A stretch of DNA of 64,000 bases from Mangrovibacter phragmitis (GCF_001655675.1 NZ_LYRP01000022.1:458204-522203), one strand, 5' to 3'. Shown: positions 18,699 to 29,552, numbered from the stretch's first letter. Translations and numbers: made by a program. The notes: generated from the sequence alone by a model not told the origin.

Positions 18699-19322
18699 TC
18701 AGTGCGTTCTGTCATCCAGAGCAAAGGTGGGGAGCTTCAGGTGCCAGCGAATTGCGGCCAGGCGAATAGCCAGCGTGATTACCATGCCAGCCATACTGGC
18801 GATTTCAAGTGGTACGCCAAAAGTGTAGTACGCTGTTGCATGGACAATTCCGCCGGCAATACAGGCTGTTGCATAGATTTCCGTTCTGAGGATCATGGGG
18901 ACCTCCCGGGCCAGAACATCACGAATAATCCCACCACCGACACCCGTTACCACACCCATACAGATGGCAACCAGTGGGCCGGTATCTGCAGCAAAGGCCT
19001 TATTTACTCCTATGCCGACAAAAACAGCCAGTCCAACGGCGTCAAGTACTGGCAGGATCCACTTTGGTAGGCGCCGGGGCTGGCGAACTAACAAGATAGT
19101 CAACATGCAGGTCACCATCGCAACGACCAGGTCAGTTGGGTCTTTTACCCAAAAAACCGGTCCGTTATTCAGGGCCATATCCCGTATTGTGCCACCGCCA
19201 ATAGCAGTTACTACCCCAAGCACCAGCACTCCAAAAGGGTCCATACGCAGCTTGCCCGCTAACAAAACACCTGAAATAGCAAAAACAGCGGTACCGATGA
19301 TATCCAGCCAGTACACCAACAT
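18699..19322 (-). CDS. yadS: TRIC/UPF0126 family membrane protein YadS
   Basis: Inner-membrane protein of 207 residues made of two similar halves, each with three predicted membrane segments and a Gly-rich turn (GGGTIRD near 42-48, GGGIIRD near 128-134). The family is related to trimeric intracellular cation channels; a glycine-transport role has been proposed for some members, but the substrate here is not shown by the sequence. It is third in the mtnN-btuF-yadS operon, as in E. coli. Confidence 0.93.
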   Translation of the reverse strand: MLVYWLDIIGTAVFAISGVLLAGKLRMDPFGVLVLGVVTAIGGGTIRDMALNNGPVFWVKDPTDLVVAMVTCMLTILLVRQPRRLPKWILPVLDAVGLAVFVGIGVNKAFAADTGPLVAICMGVVTGVGGGIIRDVLAREVPMILRTEIYATACIAGGIVHATAYYTFGVPLEIASMAGMVITLAIRLAAIRWHLKLPTFALDDRTH

Positions 19323-19382
19323 GGTCTTCCTCTTGAATGCTTTTCCAAAACATTTCCCAACGGATTGATGCCGCCAGGTGAG

Positions 19383-20207
19383 TTAATGCGCCAGCTTGTT
19401 TACATTGGGCAAACCAGCCAGCGCTGCACATATCTGTTGTGCGGCGAGGATAATACGTGGGCCTGCACGTTCAAACCAGTCGTTATTTACCGCAATAACC
19501 GACGCTGAAAGTTGATTGTGCCAAAATTGTTCAATTTTTGGGATTTGTGTCTCATCACCGGTAACCAGAATCACCTGGGGTTTCCTGGCCAGAACCTGCT
19601 CGCGGCTAACCTGCGGCCAGGGAACTGCACTGTTGGCAAAAACGTTATCACCTCCACATACCTGCAGGACCTGGTTCTGAATGGAGTGTTGGCCGGTTGT
19701 GAACAGTGGCTGACCACCAAATTGTAAAAACACCCGCTTGCGTGGGGTGGCAGCATAGCGTTTTTCAAGCGCCGCAAATTGTGACATCAACGTATCCGCG
19801 GCCTTTAATGCCTGTTCCGGGTGGGGACTCCACGCAGCCAGGTGGCGAATGGCATCCGCAACCTGAGAGACATTTTGCGGGTCAAGCCACAATACATGAA
19901 TCCCCAACGCAGATAGCTGGCCGACCTGCCTTTGAGCATTAGCCCCCTGCCAGGCGATCACCAGGTCGGGCTTTAATGCGACGATGCGTTCGAGATTAAT
20001 GCCCTGCCAGTTTGCCACCTGCTCAATAGACTTTGCCGCTGGTGGGTAATCAGACCAGGCGCTGACAGCAACAGGGGTGATCCCGGCAGCAAAAGCCAGC
20101 TCCGTATTACCAGGCGAGAGTGTAATGACACGCGGCGCGGCCATAAGCCACGCCGGGAAGAGCAATAAAGCGAATACACGTAAAAACAGGAGATTAACTC
20201 TGAGCAA
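19383..20207 (-). CDS. btuF: Vitamin B12 periplasmic binding protein
   Basis: Binds cobalamin in the periplasm and delivers it to BtuCD in the inner membrane. The mature part ([19 protein letters not shown] onward) is typical. A hydrophobic signal peptide ends at LMAAPR. The start is unclear: no in-frame ATG or GTG precedes the signal peptide. The codon where E. coli btuF has ATG (overlapping the mtnN stop) is AGA here. I propose the TTG at 20205-20207, two codons upstream, giving 274 residues; a CTG at 20187-20189 or TTGs further up are alternatives. There is no clear Shine-Dalgarno, so expression probably depends on coupling to mtnN, whose end it overlaps. Confidence 0.85.
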   Translation of the reverse strand: MLRVNLLFLRVFALLLFPAWLMAAPRVITLSPGNTELAFAAGITPVAVSAWSDYPPAAKSIEQVANWQGINLERIVALKPDLVIAWQGANAQRQVGQLSALGIHVLWLDPQNVSQVADAIRHLAAWSPHPEQALKAADTLMSQFAALEKRYAATPRKRVFLQFGGQPLFTTGQHSIQNQVLQVCGGDNVFANSAVPWPQVSREQVLARKPQVILVTGDETQIPKIEQFWHNQLSASVIAVNNDWFERAGPRIILAAQQICAALAGLPNVNKLAH

Positions 20208-20892
20208 GTTTTTGTACCAGGCGCTCAACCAGCAAAGTAGATTGCTTCGCCGCAACAGTCAGAAACTCGTCAAAACTCAGATGTGATTGTTGGTCTGCCA
20301 CATCGGAAATGGCGCGTACCACAACAAAAGGCACGGAAAATTTATGGCAGACATGACCAATTGCTGTTGCTTCCATTTCTACTGCTATTGCTTTCGGGAA
20401 ATTGTGGCGAATTTTAGCCAGACCCACGGAGCCATTAATAAATGCATCACCGCTAACAACCAGTCCGCGTACGGCGTGAAACGACAACTCAGTAATGCAT
20501 TGTTCCGCAGCTTCCACCAGTTTTTCATCGGCTTTAAAGCCGGCAGGACACCCTGGAAGTTGTCCATATTCATAGCCAAATGCGGTCACATCAGCATCGT
20601 GATAGCGAACTTCATCAGAAACCACGATATCACCTACTTTTAGTGTTGGCGCCAGGCCACCAGCTGAGCCGGTGTTAATAATGACATCGGGTTTGCAGTG
20701 CTCAAGTAACAATGTCGCGCCAACGGCTGCAGACACTTTACCTATCCCGGATTTTAACAGTGCGACCTCTGTACCGTTTAACGTACCAGTATAGATTTCG
20801 CAACCAGCCAGTTTTATTGTCTGGCGGTTTTCGATTTTGTCACGCAAGAGCGTAACTTCTTCTTCCATTGCACCAATGATGCCTGCTTTCAT
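20194..20892 (-). CDS. mtnN: 5'-methylthioadenosine/S-adenosylhomocysteine nucleosidase
   Basis: Removes adenine from methylthioadenosine, S-adenosylhomocysteine and 5'-deoxyadenosine, clearing inhibitors of SAM enzymes and feeding autoinducer-2 synthesis. It has 232 residues, the E. coli length. Catalytic Glu12 is in GAMEEEV, and the VEMEATA and ISDVAD segments with the catalytic aspartate are conserved. Of two ATGs two codons apart I choose 20892, because ACAGGT then lies six bases upstream. It heads the operon with btuF and yadS and is divergent from dgt. Confidence 0.97.
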   Translation of the reverse strand: MKAGIIGAMEEEVTLLRDKIENRQTIKLAGCEIYTGTLNGTEVALLKSGIGKVSAAVGATLLLEHCKPDVIINTGSAGGLAPTLKVGDIVVSDEVRYHDADVTAFGYEYGQLPGCPAGFKADEKLVEAAEQCITELSFHAVRGLVVSGDAFINGSVGLAKIRHNFPKAIAVEMEATAIGHVCHKFSVPFVVVRAISDVADQQSHLSFDEFLTVAAKQSTLLVERLVQKLAQS

Positions 20893-20988
20893 AGCCATAC
20901 CTGTTTAAATGATGTATTCAGAGACATAGTCTATCATGGCAGACAAACAGGATTTAATCGGATTATTTTTCCCTTTCAAGGCGGTGAT

Positions 20989-22500
20989 ATGGGTGAGTTC
21001 AACTTCCAAAAGAAAATAAACTGGCATCGTCAATTCCGTTCGCCAGAAGGGACAAAAAACGAGCACGAAATCCAGCGGATTTTTGAAAGTGATCGTGGGC
21101 GAATTATTAATTCTGCGGCCATTCGCCGGTTGCAACAAAAAACGCAAGTATTCCCTCTGGAGCGCAATGCTGCAGTACGTACACGTCTGACCCATTCAAT
21201 GGAAGTACAGCAGGTGGGGCGCTATATTGCTAAAGAAGTTATCAGTCGCCTGAAAGAAGCCCGGTTGCTGGAGCAATATGGGTTGAGTGAGCTGACCGGC
21301 CCATTCGAGAGTATTGTTGAAATGGCCTGCCTGATGCACGACGTTGGTAATCCGCCATTCGGGCATTTTGGTGAAGCAGCCATCAACGACTGGTTCCGGC
21401 AACGCCTGCTTCCCGGTGTTGATAACGATGCGCAGGGAAAAGAATCTCGCGCAGCAGAGGTTTTGTGTTTACGTGAAGGGGAGACCGCCCTGAATACCCT
21501 GCGCCAGCATGTAATAACAGATTTGTGCCACTTTGAAGGAAATGCTCAGGGTATTCGTTTGGTTAATACCTTGATGCGTATGAACCTCACCTGGGCACAA
21601 ATGGGGTGTATTTTAAAATACACCCGGCCAGCCTGGGAAAGCGGCCCGGCGCCAGAGGGCTTCCACTATTTAATGAAAAAACCGGGTTTTTATCTTTCAG
21701 AAGCGAATTATATTGTACGGTTACGTAAAGAACTTTCACTTGAGGAAAATTGTCGTTTCCCACTTACCTGGATAATGGAGGCTGCAGATGATATTTCCTA
21801 TTGCGTTGCCGATTTAGAGGATGCTGTAGAAAAGCGGATTTTTAGCCTTGAACAACTTTATCAGCACCTTTCTACCGCCTGGGGGGAGCATCACTCAGGA
21901 GACTTATTTTCTCTGGTTGTGGAAGATGCCTGGGAAAAGTCGCGAGCAGGAAAAGTACGCAGTGGTGCGGAAGATGTGTTCTTTATGTATTTACGTGTTA
22001 ATACTCTCAGTAAACTGGTGCCGCATGCCGCCCGGCGGTTTATTGATAATCTGCCAGAAATATACCCAGGGCATTTTAATCATGCCCTGTTGGAAGATGA
22101 TAGTTCGTACAGCCGTTTACTTGGCATGTTCAAACGTGTTGCCATGCGTCACGTTTTCTCGCACCCGGACGTTGAGCAACTTGAACTACAAGGTTACCGT
22201 GTAATCAGTGGGTTACTGGATATTTACCGGCCATTACTCCTGTTGCCACTTGCGGATTTCCAGTTATTAGTTTCAGAGGGAAATGTACGCCGGCTGCCAA
22301 TTGAAAGCCGGCTGTTTCATAAACTATCCAGCAAACATTGTATGGCGTATCAGGAAGCCATTGAGAAACTGGATAACACACAATCTGAATATCCTGTCTG
22401 GGAGTTCTATTATCGTTGTCGGCTTATTCAGGACTATATCAGTGGTATGACAGATTTGTATGCGTGGGATGAATATCGACGCCTGATGGCTGTGGAATAA
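20989..22500 (+). CDS. dgt: Deoxyguanosinetriphosphate triphosphohydrolase
   Basis: HD-domain hexameric enzyme that hydrolyses dGTP to deoxyguanosine and tripolyphosphate, keeping dNTP pools in balance. It has 503 residues (E. coli 505). The metal-binding HD residues are visible as His in RLTHSMEV, the HD pair in [15 protein letters not shown], and the later Asp in AADDISYC. The segment around 145-170 differs most from E. coli. It is a single gene transcribed toward degP and divergent from mtnN. Confidence 0.96.
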   Translation: MGEFNFQKKINWHRQFRSPEGTKNEHEIQRIFESDRGRIINSAAIRRLQQKTQVFPLERNAAVRTRLTHSMEVQQVGRYIAKEVISRLKEARLLEQYGLSELTGPFESIVEMACLMHDVGNPPFGHFGEAAINDWFRQRLLPGVDNDAQGKESRAAEVLCLREGETALNTLRQHVITDLCHFEGNAQGIRLVNTLMRMNLTWAQMGCILKYTRPAWESGPAPEGFHYLMKKPGFYLSEANYIVRLRKELSLEENCRFPLTWIMEAADDISYCVADLEDAVEKRIFSLEQLYQHLSTAWGEHHSGDLFSLVVEDAWEKSRAGKVRSGAEDVFFMYLRVNTLSKLVPHAARRFIDNLPEIYPGHFNHALLEDDSSYSRLLGMFKRVAMRHVFSHPDVEQLELQGYRVISGLLDIYRPLLLLPLADFQLLVSEGNVRRLPIESRLFHKLSSKHCMAYQEAIEKLDNTQSEYPVWEFYYRCRLIQDYISGMTDLYAWDEYRRLMAVE

Positions 22501-22559
22501 TACCAGCGAGATTTGTAAAGATGCACAATACTTTTTTACTTTTATGAAAACGCTGTCGT

Positions 22560-22588
22560 GGAACTTAACGCTATAAATATGACTCTGA
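22560..22588 (+). promoter_or_regulatory. Sigma-E promoter of degP
   Basis: GGAACTT (22560-22566) and TCTGA (22584-22588), separated by 17 bases, match the sigma-E consensus. The start site would fall about 45 bases before the degP ATG. In E. coli degP is a founding sigma-E and CpxR target; I see only CpxR half-sites (GTAAA) here and do not call a CpxR box. Confidence 0.8.
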
Positions 22589-22641
22589 TAACCACGAACA
22601 CAGCAACGTTGTATTACCTGCTTAATTTGAGAATGAGCCAT

Positions 22642-24075
22642 ATGAAAAAAACGACACTAGCATTGAGCGCCCTGGCACTGAGCCTGGGCCTGGCATTAAA
22701 TCCGGTAACAGCGCTGGCGGCGGAAACCTCTTCCGCTACAACTTCGCAAGAAATGCCCAGCCTGGCACCTATGCTGGAAAAAATTATGCCTTCTGTCGTC
22801 AGTATTAATGTCGAAGGTAGCACGACAGTGAATACGCCACGCATGTCGCGTAATTTCCAGCAGTTCTTTGGCGATAACTCGCCCTTCTGCCAGGATGGTT
22901 CGCCATTCCAGAACTCACCCTTCTGCCAGGGGGGAGGGAATGGTGGCGGTGCTGATGGCAGCCAGCAGCAGAAATTTATGGCACTGGGCTCCGGTGTCAT
23001 TATTGATGCAGCTAAAGGCTATGTAGTAACCAATAACCACGTTGTTGAAAACGCTACATCAATTAAAGTGCAACTGAGCGATGGGCGCCGGTTTGACGCA
23101 AAAGTTGTTGGAAAAGACCCGCGCTCTGATATTGCGCTGATCCAACTTAAAGATCCGAAAAACCTGACTGCGATAAAAATTGCTGATTCCGATAATTTAC
23201 GGGTTGGTGATTATACCGTAGCGATTGGTAACCCTTATGGTCTGGGCGAGACTGTTACTTCGGGGATTGTTTCCGCTCTGGGGCGTAGTGGTCTGAATGT
23301 TGAGAATTATGAGAACTTCATTCAAACCGACGCCGCTATTAACCGGGGTAACTCTGGCGGTGCGCTGGTTAACCTCAAAGGTGAGCTAATTGGGATTAAC
23401 ACAGCAATCCTGGCTCCGGATGGCGGCAACATCGGTATTGGTTTTGCTATCCCGAGTAATATGGTGAAAAACCTGACAGAGCAAATGATTCAGTACGGGC
23501 AGGTGCGCCGTGGTGAATTGGGCATTATGGGCACAGAACTGAACTCTGAACTGGCTAAGGCAATGAAAGTTGACGCTCAGCGTGGTGCTTTTGTAAGCCA
23601 GGTGTTGCCAAACTCTTCTGCAGCCAAAGCAGGTATTAAAGCCGGGGACGTGATTGTCTCTATGAACGATAAACCGATTAACAGCTTTGCTGCGTTACGT
23701 GCTGAAATTGGTTCTATGCCAGTGGGCAGTAAAATGAAACTGGGCTTGTTGCGTGAAGGCAAGCGTATTGACGTGAATGTTGAATTGCAGCAGAGCAGCC
23801 AAACCCAGGTGGATTCATCCAGTATCTTCAGCGGTATCGAAGGTGCAGAGATGAGCAATCGTGCCGGTAAAGATAAAGGCGTGGTAGTGAACAGTGTGAA
23901 AGCCGGTTCACAGGCGGCGCGTATCGGGCTGAAGAAAGGCGATATTATCGTGGGGGCAAATCAGCAACCAGTGAATAACATTGCTGAACTGCGCAAAATC
24001 CTGGATAGCAAACCGAGTGTACTGGCGTTAAATATTCAACGTGGTGACAGCTCCATTTATCTGCTCCTTCAGTAA
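22642..24075 (+). CDS. degP: Periplasmic serine protease/chaperone DegP (HtrA)
   Basis: Degrades or refolds misfolded envelope proteins; forms cages from trimers. It has 477 residues. A classical signal peptide ends LALAA, then comes the Q-linker with two cysteines (FCQDGSP, FCQGGG). The protease domain has His in NNHVVEN, Asp in PRSDIALIQ and Ser in GNSGGALVN, and two PDZ domains follow. I start at 22642, giving MKKTTLALSALAL as in E. coli; an ATG three codons earlier is possible. A sigma-E promoter precedes it and a strong terminator follows. RseP, BamA and Skp, encoded later in the window, act in the same envelope-stress network. Confidence 0.97.
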   Translation: MKKTTLALSALALSLGLALNPVTALAAETSSATTSQEMPSLAPMLEKIMPSVVSINVEGSTTVNTPRMSRNFQQFFGDNSPFCQDGSPFQNSPFCQGGGNGGGADGSQQQKFMALGSGVIIDAAKGYVVTNNHVVENATSIKVQLSDGRRFDAKVVGKDPRSDIALIQLKDPKNLTAIKIADSDNLRVGDYTVAIGNPYGLGETVTSGIVSALGRSGLNVENYENFIQTDAAINRGNSGGALVNLKGELIGINTAILAPDGGNIGIGFAIPSNMVKNLTEQMIQYGQVRRGELGIMGTELNSELAKAMKVDAQRGAFVSQVLPNSSAAKAGIKAGDVIVSMNDKPINSFAALRAEIGSMPVGSKMKLGLLREGKRIDVNVELQQSSQTQVDSSSIFSGIEGAEMSNRAGKDKGVVVNSVKAGSQAARIGLKKGDIIVGANQQPVNNIAELRKILDSKPSVLALNIQRGDSSIYLLLQ

Positions 24076-24103
24076 TGCATTACTAATTAATTTCTTCGAG
24101 TTA

Positions 24104-24127
24104 AAGGCCGCGTATGCGGCCTTTTTT
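24104..24127 (+). terminator. degP terminator
   Basis: AAGGCCGC and GCGGCCTT form an 8-bp stem with a GTAT loop, followed by TTTT. A classical intrinsic terminator 28 bases after the stop. Confidence 0.9.
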
Positions 24128-24238
24128 GTGAGCTTTTACACAACTCTGCATTATTACCTGGTGAATTGGTCATTTGCCCAATGTAAGGCATCTGCCTCTT
24201 CATTATGCTGTGCTGATGACGTACAGGAGGCGGCAAAT

Positions 24239-25399
24239 ATGGCAGGCTGGCACTTTGATACGAGAATGGCGCAAGAGATAGTAGCTCGTACCATGAAGAT
24301 AATTGATACCAATATCAACGTGATGGATGCGCGCGGGCGGATAATTGGTAGTGGCGACCAGGAGCGTATTGGGGAATTGCACGAAGGGGCATTACTGGTA
24401 CTGTCCCAGGGGCGCGTTGTTGACATTGATAATGCTGTTGCCCGCCATTTGCATGGTGTCCGGGAAGGGATCAATTTGCCCTTACGCCTTGAAGGCGAGA
24501 TAGTGGGGGTGATTGGGCTGACAGGTGAACCAGAGAACTTACGTAAATATGGTGAGCTGGTATGCATGACGGCGGAGATGATGCTGGAGCAGTCTCGCCT
24601 GATGCACTTACTGGCACAAGACAGCCGTTTGCGTGAAGAACTGGTGATGAACCTGGTTCAGGCAGAAACCATTACACCTGCATTAAGTGAGTGGGCACAA
24701 CGGCTGGGAATTGACCTGACGATGCCCAGAGTGGTGGCTGTGGTTGAAGTCGATAGCGGGCAGTTAGGAGTGGATTCTGCCATGGATGAACTTCAGCAAC
24801 TGCAAACAGCATTAACCACACCTGAGCGAAATAACCTGGTGGCGATTGTCTCTCTGAGTGAAATGGTGGTATTGAAACCTGCACTGAATCAGTATGGGCG
24901 ATGGGATGCCGATGATCACCGACGCCGGGTAGATGTTCTGTTGTCGCGAATGAAAGAAAACGGCCAACTACGTTTTCGCGTCGCTCTGGGAAACTATTTT
25001 ACTGGCGAAGGGAGCATTGCCCGTTCTTACCGAACGGCGCGCACCACTATGATGGTGGGTAAACAACGTATGCCAGACAGCCGTAGTTATTTTTACCAGG
25101 ATCTGATGCTGCCTGTCTTACTTGACAGCCTGCGTGGCGGCTGGCAGGCGAATGAACTTGCCCGTCCTTTGGAGAGGCTCAGGGCAATGGATAATAACGG
25201 CTTGTTGCGTCGCACATTAACCGCCTGGTTTCGCCATAATGTACAGCCACTGGCAACATCCAAATCTCTGTTTATTCACCGTAATACTTTAGAGTACCGA
25301 CTGAACAGAATTGCGGAACTGACCGGGCTTGATTTAAGTAGTTTTGACGACCGGCTGCTGTTGTATATTGCGTTACAGCTGGATGAACAGCATGGCTAA
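24239..25399 (+). CDS. cdaR: Carbohydrate diacid regulator CdaR
   Basis: Transcription activator of glucarate, galactarate and glycerate use genes (gud and gar operons), responding to glycerate. It has 386 residues. An N-terminal diacid-recognition domain (about 5-135) is followed by a GGDEF-like middle part and a C-terminal PucR-type helix-turn-helix (KSLFIHRNTLEYRLNRIAELTG). The frame is open upstream, but AGGAGG lies just before the ATG at 24239 and the product begins MAGWHFDTRMAQ like E. coli. None of its known target operons lie in this window. Confidence 0.96.
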   Translation: MAGWHFDTRMAQEIVARTMKIIDTNINVMDARGRIIGSGDQERIGELHEGALLVLSQGRVVDIDNAVARHLHGVREGINLPLRLEGEIVGVIGLTGEPENLRKYGELVCMTAEMMLEQSRLMHLLAQDSRLREELVMNLVQAETITPALSEWAQRLGIDLTMPRVVAVVEVDSGQLGVDSAMDELQQLQTALTTPERNNLVAIVSLSEMVVLKPALNQYGRWDADDHRRRVDVLLSRMKENGQLRFRVALGNYFTGEGSIARSYRTARTTMMVGKQRMPDSRSYFYQDLMLPVLLDSLRGGWQANELARPLERLRAMDNNGLLRRTLTAWFRHNVQPLATSKSLFIHRNTLEYRLNRIAELTGLDLSSFDDRLLLYIALQLDEQHG

Positions 25400-25425
25400 A
25401 GAAAAGGCTGGCTTAGCGCCAGCCT
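25396..25425 (-). terminator. yaeH terminator (may also serve cdaR)
   Basis: AGGCTGGC / GCCAGCCT hairpin; on the minus strand it is followed by TTTTCTTT, so it acts mainly on yaeH. It sits between convergent cdaR and yaeH. Confidence 0.75.
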
Positions 25426-25430
25426 GAAGG

Positions 25431-25817
25431 TCATTTACGGGTGAGTTTTTCCAGATCGGCTTCGATTTCGCTGATCTTGTTGGCAACAACACTTTCAAGA
25501 TGGCGCAGATCGTCAAGAATTTTTCTTTTCAGATCGACTTCACTACGGTCGCGCTGGCAAATTTGATCCAACTCATCAATAACGTAACGGAGATTTGGGC
25601 TGATTTCCTGAATCTCTTTATAACCCTGACCTACACTGTCTGACACAACTGTTTTACGCTGGCGTGGGTATTTGAATTTAACGCTTTTAGCGAAAAACTC
25701 GCCCTTATCCTTATGAAAATAGATCTTCAGGATATCATTATTCGCTTCCTGTCGGAGGCTGTAACGATCAATTTCATCAGGATTGGTAATACCCAGGCTT
25801 TTCAGATTATCGTACAT
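25431..25817 (-). CDS. yaeH: UPF0325 family protein YaeH
   Basis: Conserved 128-residue cytosolic protein of unknown function found across enterobacteria. It is charged, with a helical C-terminal third that could form a coiled coil ([20 protein letters not shown]). No signal peptide or membrane segment is visible. In E. coli yaeI lies between yaeH and dapD; here the two are adjacent. Confidence 0.93.
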   Translation of the reverse strand: MYDNLKSLGITNPDEIDRYSLRQEANNDILKIYFHKDKGEFFAKSVKFKYPRQRKTVVSDSVGQGYKEIQEISPNLRYVIDELDQICQRDRSEVDLKRKILDDLRHLESVVANKISEIEADLEKLTRK

Positions 25818-25890
25818 AGCGGTACCCTCAGCGAATAAATAACTATTAGATAATTAACGAAAAAAAGTGTTTCCGCCAGTGCCAGATACA

Positions 25891-25917
25891 AAAAAGGCAG
25901 GTTCTCCCTGCCTTTTT
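25891..25917. terminator. Bidirectional terminator between yaeH and dapD
   Basis: AAAAAGGCAGG pairs with CCTGCCTTTTT across a 5-base loop. Reading on the minus strand it directly follows dapD and carries a six-T run; the plus strand also has a five-T run. Confidence 0.85.
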
Positions 25918-25927
25918 ATCACCGCCA

Positions 25928-26752
25928 TTAGTCAATGGTACGCAGCAACTCGTTGATACCCACTTTGCCACGGGTCTTCGCGTCGACTTTCTTCACGATA
26001 ACCGCACAGTACAGGCTGTACTTACCATCTTTAGACGGCAGGTTGCCAGATACCACGACAGAGCCAGCAGGTACGCGGCCATAGTGAATTTCGCCAGTTT
26101 CACGGTCATAAATACGTGTGCTTTGGCCAATATAGACGCCCATAGAGATAACTGAGCCTTCTTCAACAATAACCCCTTCAACAACTTCAGAACGGGCACC
26201 AATAAAGCAGTTATCTTCAATGATGGTCGGGTTTGCCTGCAGCGGTTCCAGAACCCCACCAATACCCACACCACCAGACAGATGCACGTTTTTACCAATT
26301 TGCGCACAAGAACCTACAGTGGCCCAGGTATCGACCATCGTACCTTCATCGACGTAAGCGCCAATATTGACATAAGAAGGCATCAGTACAGTGTTGCGGG
26401 CGATAAATGCACCCTGGCGAACGGCTGCCGGCGGCACAACACGGAAACCTTCTTTCTGGAAGCGTGCTTCGTCGTAATCGGCGAATTTCATCGGCACTTT
26501 GTCATAGAAGCGGCTTTCAGCGCCGTCAATGACCTGATTGTCGTTAATACGGAAAGAAAGCAGCACAGCTTTCTTGAGCCATTGATGGGTTACCCATTGG
26601 CCGTCAATCTTTTCCGCAACGCGCAGCGCGCCGCTGTCGAGCAGTGAAATCACCTGGTTAATTGCTTCACGGGTGACTGTATCTACATTGACCGGCGTAA
26701 TATCTGCCCGGCGCTCAAACGCGGACTCAATAATGTTCTGTAGCTGCTGCAT
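25928..26752 (-). CDS. dapD: Tetrahydrodipicolinate N-succinyltransferase
   Basis: Succinylates tetrahydrodipicolinate using succinyl-CoA in lysine and meso-diaminopimelate synthesis, so it feeds the peptidoglycan crosslink. It has 274 residues, as in E. coli. The C-terminal half is a left-handed beta helix built from hexapeptide repeats (for example [21 protein letters not shown]); the enzyme is a trimer. AGGAAA lies nine bases before the ATG. It is a monocistronic unit with its own terminator, downstream of glnD. Confidence 0.98.
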   Translation of the reverse strand: MQQLQNIIESAFERRADITPVNVDTVTREAINQVISLLDSGALRVAEKIDGQWVTHQWLKKAVLLSFRINDNQVIDGAESRFYDKVPMKFADYDEARFQKEGFRVVPPAAVRQGAFIARNTVLMPSYVNIGAYVDEGTMVDTWATVGSCAQIGKNVHLSGGVGIGGVLEPLQANPTIIEDNCFIGARSEVVEGVIVEEGSVISMGVYIGQSTRIYDRETGEIHYGRVPAGSVVVSGNLPSKDGKYSLYCAVIVKKVDAKTRGKVGINELLRTID

Positions 26753-26801
26753 TGTTAATCATTTCCTGATGTTTTATGTGAATGACATGAAAAAAACTTC
26801 A

Positions 26802-29477
26802 CTACACTTTATCGTTTGGATTGAGGCCTTCTGTCAACCGTTGTTGTACTTCTTGTTGCAGAGTGGCATCCAGAGCTCGCCGCTCGCTGGTGGCGACAAT
26901 AAATAAATCTTCAACACGTTCGCCAATGGTAGTGATACGTGCGCCGTGTAATGAAATACCGAGGTCAGCGAAGACCTGGCCGACAATTGCCAGCAGGCCG
27001 GGCTGGTCTAACGCGATCAGTTCAATAAATGTGCGCCGGTCGGTATGCGTTGGCAAAAAGTTGACTTCAGTGTCTACCGTAAAGTGGCGCAGACGGGCGG
27101 GCTGGCGCCGTGGTTGTGGTGGCTGCCAGGTACGCTGGTTAACGGTTTGCTCCAGTCCCTGACGAATCGCGTCGTGCCTGTCAGGTGATAGCGGGCTGCC
27201 ATCGGGCTCCAGCACAATAAAGCTGTCCATTGCCATACCGTCGCGAGTAGTGAAGATCTGTGCGTCGTGAACACTAAGGTTACGCCGGTCGAGTTCAGCA
27301 CACACTGCGGCAAACAGATAAGGTCGGTCCGGGCTCCAGATAAATATTTCGGTACCGCCGCGGGTCGCCTGTGGGCTGAGCAAAATCATGGGTTGCTTTA
27401 AATCGTGTTGTAACAAGTGACGAGCGTGCCATGCCAGTTGATTCGGGGAGTGACGAACAAAATAGCTGGCCCGGCAACGTGCCCAAATTTTATGTAATGC
27501 TTCTTCATCGATATTTTCCATACGCAGTAACGCCAGAGCCTGGGCCTGGTGATTACGCACACGCTCCCGCATATCCGGGGTATTTTGCATTCCCCTGCGT
27601 AGTTGTTTTTCGGTGGCAAAGTAGAGTTCACGAATCAGGCTCTGTTTCCAACTGTTCCATAACGTCTCATTCGTGGCACAAATATCGGCAACGGTCAGGC
27701 AAACCAGGTAACGTAAGCGGTTTTCTGTCTGGACTTCTTCAGCAAACTGCACAATGACTTCAGGATCCTGAATATCGCGGCGTTGCGCGGTAACAGACAT
27801 CAACAGGTGCTGGCGAACCAACCAGGCGATTAACTGGCTTTCCCGGGAGTTAAGACCATGGAGTTCAGCAAATTTTATGACATCCTGTGCGCCCAGTACG
27901 GAATGATCACCCCCCCGGCCTTTGGCGATATCGTGAAACAGTGCGGCAATCAGAATCAATTCAGGGTGAGAAAGTCGCGGCCATAATTCAACGCACAGTG
28001 GGTGGCGCTGGCGGGTTTCTTCGTGTGAAAAACTTTCCAGTTTTTGCAACACACGCAAAGTGTGTTCATCTACGGTGTAGGCATGGAATAAGTCAAACTG
28101 CATTTGCCCAACGATATGCGACCACTGGGGCATATACGCGGACAATACGCTGTAGCGATGCATTGGCACCAGCCCACGGCTGACAGCTCCCGGGTGGCGC
28201 AGCATAACCAGAAACAGTTCACGCGCTTCGGCTTTGTAGCACAACGGCTCATTCAGATGGCGTCTGGCGTGACGCAAATGACGTAAGGTTGTTGAATAGA
28301 TGCCGCTAATTTCGCGATTACGCACCATGGTGTAAAACATACGCAAAATAGCGCAGGGATCCTGAAGAAAAAGCGTGTCATCGCGCAAATCAATCAGTGT
28401 GCCACGCAGTTGAAAATCATCATCCAGTGGGCGTGGTTTTTCGTTTGCATCCAGTGCAAGAATTGCTTCATCAAACAGTTGTAACAGCATTTGATTGAGT
28501 TCGCTGACATGACGTGTCGCACGGTAGAAATCTTTCATCATGTGTTCAACGGGCTCATTACCTTCACCCTGATATTTGAGGCGTTGGGCAACGCTGAGTT
28601 GGCGGTCAAACAGCAGGCGGTTATCGTAGCGGTTCAGTTCCAGATGCAGCGCAAAACGTATTCGCCACAAAATATGCTGGCATTCATTCAGTTCATCGCG
28701 CTCGGCCTCGGTCAGAAAACCAAAACCGAGCATTTCATTCATGGATGTGGCGCCAAAGTGGCGACGGGCTACCCATTGCAGTGTTTGGATATCTCGCAGG
28801 CCGCCCGGGCTGCTTTTAATATCGGGTTCTAGGTTATAGCTGGTACCGTGGTAGCGTTGATGGCGTTCATTTTGCTCATCAATTTTAGCTGCGAAAAACT
28901 TCTCAGAGGGCCAGAACCCGTCACTGAAGACTTGTTTTTGTAGTTCGAGAAACAGGGCGACATCGCCTGTCAGCAGCCGTGATTCAATCAGGTTCGTGGC
29001 AATAGTCAGATCGGACAGCCCTTCGAGCAGACACTCTTCAAGGCTGCGCACACTGTGGCCTACCTCCAGCTTGATATCCCAGAGTAGTGTCAGCAGTTCA
29101 CCAATTTTTTGTGACTGGTCTTCGGGCAGGCGTTCACGGCTTAATACCAACAGGTCAATATCCGACAGCGGATGCAGCTCGCCACGCCCGTAACCACCCA
29201 CAGCAACCAGAGCAGTCCCGGCAATGGTGTCGAACCCAAAATGAGACCACAGGCGCTCCAGAAGCTGATCAATGAATTCCGTTCGGGCCGCAACCAGTTT
29301 CTCGACAGACACACCTTCATCAAAGGCGCTGCCCAGCCATTGTTGAAAAGTTTCCAGGGCGCTTTTTATGGGCTGACATTCTAACTGGCAACCAGGCCAG
29401 GAAGACGGGTAATCAGGTTGACCTGGGAGTAGAGGGAGGTTTGGCTCGATATACTGCTCGGGAAAACTATTGGTCAT
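26802..29477 (-). CDS. glnD: Bifunctional PII uridylyltransferase/uridylyl-removing enzyme
   Basis: Primary glutamine sensor of nitrogen control: uridylylates PII (GlnB, GlnK) when glutamine is low and removes UMP when it is high. It has 891 residues. Domains in order: nucleotidyltransferase ([18 protein letters not shown], about 95-115), helical linker, HD hydrolase ([16 protein letters not shown], near 510-525), and two C-terminal ACT domains. I start at 29477 to give MTNSFPEQY, similar to E. coli MNTLPEQY; a longer frame would read through a terminator hairpin. The Shine-Dalgarno is weak (GGGCACC). Confidence 0.96.
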   Translation of the reverse strand: MTNSFPEQYIEPNLPLLPGQPDYPSSWPGCQLECQPIKSALETFQQWLGSAFDEGVSVEKLVAARTEFIDQLLERLWSHFGFDTIAGTALVAVGGYGRGELHPLSDIDLLVLSRERLPEDQSQKIGELLTLLWDIKLEVGHSVRSLEECLLEGLSDLTIATNLIESRLLTGDVALFLELQKQVFSDGFWPSEKFFAAKIDEQNERHQRYHGTSYNLEPDIKSSPGGLRDIQTLQWVARRHFGATSMNEMLGFGFLTEAERDELNECQHILWRIRFALHLELNRYDNRLLFDRQLSVAQRLKYQGEGNEPVEHMMKDFYRATRHVSELNQMLLQLFDEAILALDANEKPRPLDDDFQLRGTLIDLRDDTLFLQDPCAILRMFYTMVRNREISGIYSTTLRHLRHARRHLNEPLCYKAEARELFLVMLRHPGAVSRGLVPMHRYSVLSAYMPQWSHIVGQMQFDLFHAYTVDEHTLRVLQKLESFSHEETRQRHPLCVELWPRLSHPELILIAALFHDIAKGRGGDHSVLGAQDVIKFAELHGLNSRESQLIAWLVRQHLLMSVTAQRRDIQDPEVIVQFAEEVQTENRLRYLVCLTVADICATNETLWNSWKQSLIRELYFATEKQLRRGMQNTPDMRERVRNHQAQALALLRMENIDEEALHKIWARCRASYFVRHSPNQLAWHARHLLQHDLKQPMILLSPQATRGGTEIFIWSPDRPYLFAAVCAELDRRNLSVHDAQIFTTRDGMAMDSFIVLEPDGSPLSPDRHDAIRQGLEQTVNQRTWQPPQPRRQPARLRHFTVDTEVNFLPTHTDRRTFIELIALDQPGLLAIVGQVFADLGISLHGARITTIGERVEDLFIVATSERRALDATLQQEVQQRLTEGLNPNDKV

Positions 29478-29489
29478 ATGTGGTGCCCA

Positions 29490-29514
29490 TAAAAAAGGCC
29501 GGCAAGTGCCGGCC
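29490..29514 (-). terminator. map terminator in front of glnD
   Basis: GGCCGGCA / TGCCGGCC stem with a 2-base formal loop, followed on the minus strand by TTTTTT. It lies 13 bases before the glnD start, so glnD must be read by read-through or from a promoter I cannot place. Confidence 0.8.
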
Positions 29515-29552
29515 TGAGAGTAATGATAAACCGGACAATGCCGGTTTTTCAC

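Noticed and set aside
22501..22559. CpxR box upstream of degP
   Set aside because: Only isolated GTAAA half-sites; the required pair at five-base spacing is not seen.
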